NCBI GenBank assembly: GCA_050117725.1
Contig: JASFME010000097.1
Coordinates: 1 to 8,031 of the forward strand
Origin: JASFJH01 sp050117725
Lineage (GTDB): Bacteria; Pseudomonadota; Gammaproteobacteria; AKS1
Reading direction: 5' to 3'
DNA: 8,031 bases
The notes under the pieces were generated by a model that saw nothing but the letters and a program-made list of their open reading frames with translations, had not been told where the DNA came from and searched no databases. The position numbers were made by a program, and so were the translations under genes. Shown in pieces: positions 1-4,241 of the stretch (positions are counted from its first letter, which is position 1; the number at the start of each line of letters is the position of its first letter).

Positions 1-502
1 GGTCATGCATGTATTCAATCGGGTCTTCAATGGTCAGGATATGCCCGGTCCTGTTACGGTTACGATGGTCGATCATCGAGGCCAGCGTCGTCGACTTACC
101 GGAACCTGTCGAGCCGACCACGAGCACCAGGCCACGTGGTTCCATCACCAGTTCATTGAGAATCCCTGGCAAGCCCAGTTCTGCAATCGTCGGGATGTCG
201 GTCTTGATATGGCGTACCACCATGCTGACCTCACCACGCTGCTTGAACACGTTGACACGAAAGCGCCCGATACCGTTTGCCGTGAAGGCCAGGTTCATTT
301 CCAGTTCGGACTCGAATTCCCGGATCTGCGCCTCTGACATAATGCCGTAGGCAAGCACTTTGACGTTGCCCGGTTGTAACCTCGTCTCGGTAACAGGCTT
401 TAACAGACCCTCGACTTTCGCATTGACCGGCGCACCGACACTGAAGAACAGGTCCGATGCATTCATGTCCACCATTAAATTTAGGAAAGGTTCAAGATTC
501 AT
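1..502 (-). CDS. pilU: PilU-like type IV pilus retraction ATPase, partial (C-terminus beyond left edge)
   Basis: This is the first 167 codons of a cytoplasmic ATPase of the PilT/PilU family, which powers pilus retraction and twitching motility at the base of the type IV pilus. Reading the minus strand from the ATG at 502-500 gives a PAS-like N-terminal domain (about residues 1-100, including SDLFFSVG and GIGRFRVNVF). The Walker A loop GSTGSGKST follows at residues 130-138, and the Asp-box region ILTIEDPIEY at 155-164. The HRNRNRTGHI stretch and MVDMNASDLFF start resemble PilU more than PilT, from memory of the Pseudomonas proteins. The start is set by AGGAGA (minus strand of 508-513), 5 nt upstream; the alternative ATG at 506-504 hits a stop after four codons. 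The Walker B and His-box parts lie outside the window. No pilT precedes it, although pilT and pilU are often adjacent. Confidence 0.92.
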   Translation of the reverse strand, partial: MNLEPFLNLMVDMNASDLFFSVGAPVNAKVEGLLKPVTETRLQPGNVKVLAYGIMSEAQIREFESELEMNLAFTANGIGRFRVNVFKQRGEVSMVVRHIKTDIPTIAELGLPGILNELVMEPRGLVLVVGSTGSGKSTTLASMIDHRNRNRTGHILTIEDPIEYMHD

Positions 503-519
503 TCATGTCTCCTGTTTGC

Positions 520-538
520 CCCGGGCCACTGTCCCGGG
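520..538 (-). repeat. CCCGGG-N7-CCCGGG hairpin in the pilU leader
   Basis: Two CCCGGG blocks (520-525 and 533-538) can pair as a 6-bp all-G/C stem around a 7-nt loop, just upstream of the pilU ribosome site. It would lie in the 5' leader of the pilU message. A structural or regulatory role is inference. Confidence 0.45.
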
Positions 539-676
539 TCAAGAAATCCGCCAGGCCGTATAGCCGTGTTCCTCTTGCTGCGCGGCAGGTGTGTAATTGC
601 GTGTCATGGGCTGTCACCGGCGCATTGCCTGCGAACCGGCACTTACTCCTAATATACAATGTGCTCGGCTCCTGGG

Positions 677-688
677 CCTGTGCACAGG
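677..688. repeat. Perfect 12-nt palindrome
   Basis: CCTGTGCACAGG is a perfect palindrome in the middle of the divergent region. It has the symmetry expected of a dimeric repressor or activator site, but I cannot name a protein that binds it. Confidence 0.4.
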
Positions 689-704
689 TCCGGTTTTATC
701 AAAC

Positions 705-735
705 ATTTCAATATTAATTCTCAACTCATTGAAAT
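705..735. repeat. ATTTCAAT inverted repeat upstream of cbbL
   Basis: ATTTCAAT at 705-712 is matched by its exact reverse complement ATTGAAAT at 728-735, with 15 nt between. A third copy, ATTTCAAT, sits at 816-823 inside another palindrome. Three copies of one octamer within 120 nt upstream of cbbL suggest a binding site for one regulator, but AT-rich sequence makes chance repeats more likely. Confidence 0.4.
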
Positions 736-797
736 ACAAAGTATTATTAGCCTGTACGGCTCATACCACGTCAATTAATTTTATTCCCGGATAAGAC

Positions 798-828
798 CAT
801 AAGTATATTCTTATGATTTCAATCATAA
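798..828 (+). promoter_or_regulatory. Overlapping palindromes, candidate operator upstream of cbbL
   Basis: Two inverted repeats overlap here. CATAAG-N6-CTTATG covers 798-815, and the perfect 18-nt TTATGATTTCAATCATAA covers 811-828. Just downstream, three TNA triplets start exactly 10 nt apart at 823, 833 and 843 (TCA, TGA, TTA). This fits the TNA-N7-TNA pattern described for CbbR-type LysR operators. A position about 30-60 nt upstream of the TATATT at 860 would suit a LysR activator. The regulator is not encoded in the window, so its identity is inference; such triplets are also common by chance in AT-rich DNA. Confidence 0.4.
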
Positions 829-853
829 ATCGTGAGTGTTAATTATGCATCAA

Positions 854-870
854 TGGGCCTATATTGCCCA
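854..870 (+). promoter_or_regulatory. TATATT box inside TGGGC-N7-GCCCA inverted repeat, candidate cbbL -10 region
   Basis: TATATT (860-865) matches the sigma-70 -10 consensus at 5 of 6 positions and is framed by the arms TGGGC (854-858) and GCCCA (866-870). No good -35 hexamer lies 16-18 nt upstream. If this is the -10, transcription would begin near 872 and leave an untranslated leader of about 125 nt before cbbL. Confidence 0.3.
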
Positions 871-880
871 GCCTCGATAG

Positions 881-957
881 TGGAGGAGCAGTCATAACCC
901 GGCAATATCTGCCGTTTATTCTGCTACCAGCCCGCGCTAAGCTGCGGCTCCTCTCCA
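881..957 (+). other. Possible structured 5' leader of cbbL
   Basis: GAGGAGC (883-889) is complementary to GCTCCTC (947-953), and TGGA (881-884) could extend the helix to TCCA (954-957) across a small bulge. Inside is a short hairpin, CGGCA (900-904) with TGCCG (910-914). The pyrimidine tract CTCCT (948-952) can also pair with AGGAG of the cbbL ribosome site (985-989), so two folds exclude one another. This is seen by eye only. Confidence 0.3.
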
Positions 958-984
958 CCAGAGACACAGTTTTTATTGACCATC

Positions 985-990
985 AGGAGG
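985..990 (+). promoter_or_regulatory. cbbL ribosome binding site
   Basis: AGGAGG is a full-strength Shine-Dalgarno sequence 6 nt before the ATG at 997. It decides the start over the in-frame TTG at 976, which would add seven residues not found in the family. Confidence 0.9.
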
Positions 991-996
991 CCTGTT

Positions 997-2415
997 ATGG
1001 CTAAGAAATATGATGCGGGTGTAAAAGAATACCGCGAAACGTACTGGATGCCGGAATATACGCCGAAAGATACTGATATCCTGGCATGCTTCAAAGTAAC
1101 CCCTCAGCCGGGTGTGCCACGTGAAGAAGTTGCTGCGGCGGTTGCTGCCGAATCTTCAACCGGTACCTGGACGACCGTCTGGACCGACCTGCTGACTGAC
1201 CTGGATTACTACAAGGGTCGTGCCTATGCGATCGAAGACGTACCGGGCGACGACACCTGTTTCTACGCATTTGTTGCTTACCCGATCGACCTGTTCGAGG
1301 AAGGTTCGGTTGTTAACGTCATGACCTCGCTGGTCGGTAATGTATTCGGCTTCAAGGCCCTGCGTGCCCTGCGCCTGGAAGATATTCGCTTCCCGATTGC
1401 CTACGTCATGACCTGTAATGGACCGCCCCAGGGTATCCAGGTTGAACGTGACCTGCTCAACAAGTATGGCCGTCCCCTGCTCGGTTGCACCATCAAGCCG
1501 AAGCTTGGTCTGTCTGCGAAGAACTACGGCCGCGCCTGCTACGAAGGTCTGCGTGGCGGTCTCGACTTCACCAAGGACGACGAAAACGTCAACTCCCAGC
1601 CGTTCATGCGCTGGCGTCACCGTTTCGACTTCGTTATGGAAGCCATCCAGAAGGCCGAAGCCGAAACCGGCGAACGCAAGGGTCACTACCTGAACGTTAC
1701 CGCCCCGACTTCTGATGAAATGATGAAGCGTGCGGAATACGCGAAGGAAATCGGCGCACCGATCATCATGCACGACTACATCACTGGCGGTTGGGCGGCC
1801 AACACCCAGCTGGCACAGTGGTGTCAGGACAACGGCATGCTGCTGCACATTCACCGCGCGATGCACGCCGTACTTGACCGTAACCCGCACCACGGTATCC
1901 ACTTCCGTGTACTGACCAAGATCCTGCGTCTGTCAGGTGGTGACCACCTGCACTCAGGTACGGTTGTCGGCAAACTCGAAGGTGACCGCGAAGCAACCCT
2001 GGGCTGGATCGACACAATGCGCGATTCATACATCAAGGAAGATCGTTCACGCGGCCTGTTCTTTGACCAGGACTGGGGCGCCATGCCAGGTGTTCTGCCA
2101 GTTGCCTCGGGTGGTATCCACGTATGGCACATGCCGGCGCTGGTCAGCATCTTCGGCGACGACTCAGTACTGCAGTTCGGTGGCGGTACCCTGGGCCATC
2201 CATGGGGCAACGCTGCCGGTGCGGCTGCCAACCGAGTTGCGGTTGAAGCCTGTGTTGAAGCACGTAACTCAGGTCGTGAAATTGAGAAAGAAGGTAAGGA
2301 CATCCTTACTGCTGCGGCAGCACATAGCCCAGAGCTCAAGATGGCGATGGAAACCTGGAAAGAAATCAAGTTCGAATTCGACACTGTCGACAAGCTGGAC
2401 GTGGCTCACAAGTAA
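997..2415 (+). CDS. cbbL: Ribulose-1,5-bisphosphate carboxylase/oxygenase large subunit, form IA
   Basis: This is the catalytic subunit of Rubisco, which carboxylates ribulose-1,5-bisphosphate to two 3-phosphoglycerates in the Calvin cycle. It is 472 residues, the usual length of form IA. Visible active-site elements are KPKLGLS (K167 and K169), the carbamylated lysine and metal ligands in FTKDDEN (K193, D195, E196), HIHRAMHAV, HLHSGT, the loop 6 lysine in VVGKLEGD (K326), and GGGTLGHPWG. The offset from plant numbering is -8. The N-terminus MAKKYDAGVKEYRETYW and the overall sequence are typical of proteobacterial form IA. D81 in IEDVPGDD appears to correspond to the acidic residue (D82 in Acidithiobacillus ferrooxidans, from memory) reported to be needed for CbbO recognition. 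It lies first in the cluster, 93 nt before cbbS, and all catalytic residues are present. Confidence 0.99.
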   Translation: MAKKYDAGVKEYRETYWMPEYTPKDTDILACFKVTPQPGVPREEVAAAVAAESSTGTWTTVWTDLLTDLDYYKGRAYAIEDVPGDDTCFYAFVAYPIDLFEEGSVVNVMTSLVGNVFGFKALRALRLEDIRFPIAYVMTCNGPPQGIQVERDLLNKYGRPLLGCTIKPKLGLSAKNYGRACYEGLRGGLDFTKDDENVNSQPFMRWRHRFDFVMEAIQKAEAETGERKGHYLNVTAPTSDEMMKRAEYAKEIGAPIIMHDYITGGWAANTQLAQWCQDNGMLLHIHRAMHAVLDRNPHHGIHFRVLTKILRLSGGDHLHSGTVVGKLEGDREATLGWIDTMRDSYIKEDRSRGLFFDQDWGAMPGVLPVASGGIHVWHMPALVSIFGDDSVLQFGGGTLGHPWGNAAGAAANRVAVEACVEARNSGREIEKEGKDILTAAAAHSPELKMAMETWKEIKFEFDTVDKLDVAHK

Positions 2416-2434
2416 GCACGGCCGTTTACAGGAT

Positions 2435-2458
2435 GGCGAGTTGAAACTTCAACTCGCC
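2435..2458 (+). repeat. Perfect 11-bp inverted repeat in the cbbL-cbbS gap
   Basis: GGCGAGTTGAA (2435-2445) and TTCAACTCGCC (2448-2458) are exact reverse complements separated by 2 nt. In RNA this would be a stable hairpin of about 10 bp with a small loop, 20 nt after the cbbL stop. There is no T-run behind it, so it is more likely an mRNA-stabilising or processing element than a terminator. Confidence 0.75.
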
Positions 2459-2460
2459 GC

Positions 2461-2478
2461 CTCCTGAATATTCAGGAG
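2461..2478 (+). repeat. Perfect 18-nt palindrome in the cbbL-cbbS gap
   Basis: CTCCTGAATATTCAGGAG is a perfect palindrome that starts 2 nt after the preceding inverted repeat and ends 30 nt before the cbbS start. The two would form tandem hairpins between the two Rubisco subunits. The right arm contains AGGAG, but no start codon follows at a useful distance. Confidence 0.7.
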
Positions 2479-2508
2479 CGAATTTGAAACCTTATTGAGG
2501 AAATTACA

Positions 2509-2865
2509 ATGAGTGAAATGCAAGATTACAAATCAAGCTTGAGCGATACTTCTAGTCGCAAGTTTGAAACATTTTCTTACCTGCCGCCTATGTCTGCCGA
2601 GCAGACTCGCAAGCAGATCGAGTATATCGTCAGCAAGGGCTGGAACCCGGGCATTGAGCACACTGAACCGGAAAATGCCAAGAGCAACTACTGGTACATG
2701 TGGAAACTGCCGATGTTTGGTGAAACGGATGTTGACGCGATCCTCGCCGAAATTGAAAACTGTCACAAAGCCCACCCAGACAATCACGTTCGTCTGCTCG
2801 GTTTTGATAACTTTGCACAATCGGCAGGTGCTGCGATGGTAATCTACCGCGGTAAGACTGTTTAA
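2509..2865 (+). CDS. cbbS: Ribulose-1,5-bisphosphate carboxylase/oxygenase small subunit, form IAq type
   Basis: The small subunit caps the L8 core to form L8S8 Rubisco. It is 118 residues with the conserved signatures FETFSYLPPM (19-28), GWNPGIEH, YWYMWKLPMFGETD and VRLLGFDN. Carboxysomal IA small subunits run MQDYK..SL directly into ETFSYL with two linking residues. Here eight residues (SDTSSRKF, about 12-19) fill that gap, a six-residue insertion that is a hallmark of the non-carboxysomal IAq group. Together with cbbQ and cbbO downstream and no carboxysome genes, this points to a free cytosolic enzyme. The start ATG has GAGG at 2497-2500, 8 nt upstream. A strong terminator follows the stop codon. 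Confidence 0.98.
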   Translation: MSEMQDYKSSLSDTSSRKFETFSYLPPMSAEQTRKQIEYIVSKGWNPGIEHTEPENAKSNYWYMWKLPMFGETDVDAILAEIENCHKAHPDNHVRLLGFDNFAQSAGAAMVIYRGKTV

Positions 2866-2888
2866 TTACGCGGGGCAGTATAAAAACC

Positions 2889-2929
2889 AAAAGCCCCTGC
2901 CCGACACCATACGGTCAGGGGCTTTTTTT
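2889..2929 (+). terminator. Rho-independent terminator after cbbS
   Basis: AAAAGCCCCTG (2889-2899) pairs with CAGGGGCTTTT (2916-2926) as an 11-bp stem. CCG/CGG (2901-2903 with 2912-2914) continues it past one mismatch, closing an 8-nt loop. Seven T residues (2923-2929) end it. It starts 23 nt after the cbbS stop, so most cbbLS transcripts should end here, with the activase block transcribed by read-through or from its own promoter. Confidence 0.92.
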
Positions 2930-3003
2930 ATATACATGGATGTATTGTATGCAGCGAATAATGAACGACTACTTCAATCCTTATTAAAGGAAGTACATTA
3001 ATT

Positions 3004-3315
3004 ATGTCAAAACCGGACAAGTACATAGGCATCAACAATGATATCAATGGCGGCATGACCACCATTGGCAAGATCATTCGTGATGCGTGGGTATTTGGTC
3101 TCATACCGGAAACCGAAACCTGTGAAGGCTGGAACCTGGCCGGTATTGATAACCTGTTACAAAAGGTCAATGCCGAGTGGGACAAGTATGGTTGCCTGGT
3201 TAGCCAACTACCTGAGGATTTACGCAAACGTCACGAAAAGATACATGGTGAAGCCATTGCCAAAGCCAGGGCCGCAGGGTGGAGTGGTGAAACCGAAACC
3301 GATCATGAAGACTAG
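3004..3315 (+). CDS. Unrecognised 103-residue protein between cbbS and cbbQ
   Basis: I cannot assign a family to this protein. It is 103 residues, charged, apparently soluble, and has no signal peptide or membrane segment. The N-terminal half is glycine- and isoleucine-rich (KYIGINNDINGGM, about residues 6-18) and reads like a compact domain ending in FGLIPETETCEGWN. The C-terminal half (about 46-92) looks helical and rich in K, R, E and A, followed by an acidic tail. There are two cysteines, C40 and C64. The start has AAGGAAG (2987-2993), 10 nt upstream. The stop codon overlaps the cbbQ ribosome site and lies 10 nt before the cbbQ ATG, so the two are probably translationally coupled. The position suggests a role with Rubisco or its activase, such as an accessory or assembly factor; this is inference from context only. 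Confidence 0.85.
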   Translation: MSKPDKYIGINNDINGGMTTIGKIIRDAWVFGLIPETETCEGWNLAGIDNLLQKVNAEWDKYGCLVSQLPEDLRKRHEKIHGEAIAKARAAGWSGETETDHED

Positions 3316-3325
3316 AGGATGAGTT

Positions 3326-4135
3326 ATGTCTACTGTCAATATTGAACAATACAAAATCCACGAAGAGCCTTACTACGAATCAGTAGCGGATGAGATTGCA
3401 TTGTACGAGGCAGCCTATGATGCACGTATGCCCATGATGCTGAAGGGCCCGACAGGCTGTGGCAAATCCCGCTTTGTGGAGTACATGGCCTGGAAACTGG
3501 GCAAGCCCCTTATTACCGTTGCCTGTAACGAAGACATGACTGCCTCTGACCTGGTTGGCCGTTTCCTGCTCGACAAGGAAGGCACCAAGTGGCAGGACGG
3601 GCCGCTGACGACTGCCGCCCGCCTTGGCGCAATTTGTTACCTCGATGAGGTCGTTGAAGCACGCCAGGACACCACGGTTGTGATCCATCCTCTCACCGAC
3701 CACCGTCGCACGCTGCCGCTGGACAAGAAAGGTGAGCTCATCGATGCCCATCAGGATTTTCAGCTCGTGATCTCGTATAACCCGGGTTACCAGAGCCTGA
3801 TGAAGGACCTGAAACAGTCCACGAAGCAACGTTTCGGCGCCCTTGATTTTGATTACCCGGAAGAAAAAATCGAGACCGATATTGTTGCCAGGGAGTCCGG
3901 TATAGATGCCGACACCGCGCACAAGCTTGTACAGATTGCCCACCGTGCGCGTAACCTGAAAGGTCATGGCCTCGATGAGGGGATCTCGACCCGTTTGCTC
4001 GTCTATGCGGGAAATCTCATCAACAAGGGCATCGAACCGGTCGCTGCCTGCAGTATGACCATGGTGACACCACTGACCGATGATCCTGACATGCGCGATA
4101 CGCTGAACGCCGCAGTGCAGACGTTTTTTGGTTGA
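3326..4135 (+). CDS. cbbQ: Rubisco activase AAA+ ATPase CbbQ (MoxR family)
   Basis: CbbQ is a hexameric MoxR-class AAA+ ATPase that, with CbbO, remodels Rubisco to release tightly bound inhibitory sugar phosphates. The 269-residue length fits the family. Visible motifs are Walker A GPTGCGKS (41-48), Walker B ICYLDEV (103-109, with D107 and E108), a sensor 1 asparagine in SYNPGYQ (N152), a likely arginine finger in KQRF (R169), and a sensor 2-like arginine in STRLLVYAG (R223). The start has GAGGA (3315-3319), 6 nt upstream, overlapping the stop of the preceding gene. The NorQ proteins of nitric oxide reductase clusters are close relatives, but the Rubisco neighbours and the cbbO partner downstream settle the assignment. 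All ATPase residues are intact. Confidence 0.95.
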   Translation: MSTVNIEQYKIHEEPYYESVADEIALYEAAYDARMPMMLKGPTGCGKSRFVEYMAWKLGKPLITVACNEDMTASDLVGRFLLDKEGTKWQDGPLTTAARLGAICYLDEVVEARQDTTVVIHPLTDHRRTLPLDKKGELIDAHQDFQLVISYNPGYQSLMKDLKQSTKQRFGALDFDYPEEKIETDIVARESGIDADTAHKLVQIAHRARNLKGHGLDEGISTRLLVYAGNLINKGIEPVAACSMTMVTPLTDDPDMRDTLNAAVQTFFG

Positions 4136-4143
4136 TAAAACCC

Positions 4144-4226
4144 AACGCAGAGGCGCCAAGGCGCAGAGATCGCAAAGTATTTTAGTTATTATCTCTGCGG
4201 ACTTGGCGTCTCAGCGTCTTTGCGTT
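4144..4226 (+). repeat. Large imperfect hairpin repeat filling the cbbQ-cbbO gap
   Basis: Most of the 106-nt gap folds on itself. AACGCA (4144-4149) pairs with TGCGTT (4221-4226). GAGG plus CGCCAAG (4150-4160) pairs with 4202-4212, including one G-U. CGCAGAGAT (4162-4170) pairs with ATCTCTGCG (4191-4199). The result is about 26 bp with an 8-nt bulge, a small internal loop and a 20-nt loop. Within the left arm CGCAGAG recurs with a 16-nt period. The CGCAGAG/CGCAAAG composition resembles dispersed palindromic repeats that I recall from many bacterial genomes, so it may be an inserted mobile repeat. It ends 15 nt before the cbbO start. Confidence 0.75.
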
Positions 4227-4241
4227 AGAGATTTTTATTAA

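Larger units (their letters stand above)
503..996. promoter_or_regulatory. Divergent pilU / cbbL intergenic region
   Basis: This 494-nt stretch has no convincing gene; the short open frames in it lack a good ribosome site and resemble nothing known. It must hold the promoters of both flanking genes. Moving towards cbbL, the section from about 695 to 865 becomes AT-rich and dense in inverted repeats: 705-735, 798-815, 811-828 and 854-870. Two TATATT boxes (804-809, 860-865) could be -10 elements, but neither has a good -35 at 16-18 nt. That would fit an activator-dependent promoter, for example one under the LysR-type regulator CbbR. The pilU side has a CCCGGG-N7-CCCGGG hairpin (520-538) and a perfect 12-nt palindrome CCTGTGCACAGG (677-688). 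The promoter assignment is inference. Confidence 0.6.

Noticed and set aside
5..350. Two plus-strand open frames of 110 and 113 residues at the left edge
   Set aside because: They are antisense to the pilU-like gene, whose minus-strand frame gives clear PilT/PilU family motifs.
457..794. Short plus-strand open frames in the pilU-cbbL gap
   Set aside because: No good ribosome sites, no recognisable sequence, and the region is dense in regulatory-looking repeats.
977..981. TTGAC as a -35 box just before cbbL
   Set aside because: It lies 16-20 nt before the start codon, so the matching -10 and transcription start would fall inside the gene.
976..996. In-frame TTG extension of cbbL by seven residues
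   Set aside because: The ATG at 997 has a perfect AGGAGG 6 nt upstream and gives the standard form IA N-terminus; the added residues match nothing in the family.
1156..1902. 248-residue minus-strand open frame inside cbbL
   Set aside because: It is a shadow of the strongly conserved cbbL reading frame, in the high-G+C codon pattern.
3380..4159. 259-residue minus-strand open frame opposite cbbQ
   Set aside because: The plus-strand frame encodes CbbQ with all AAA+ motifs; the antisense translation shows no family features.
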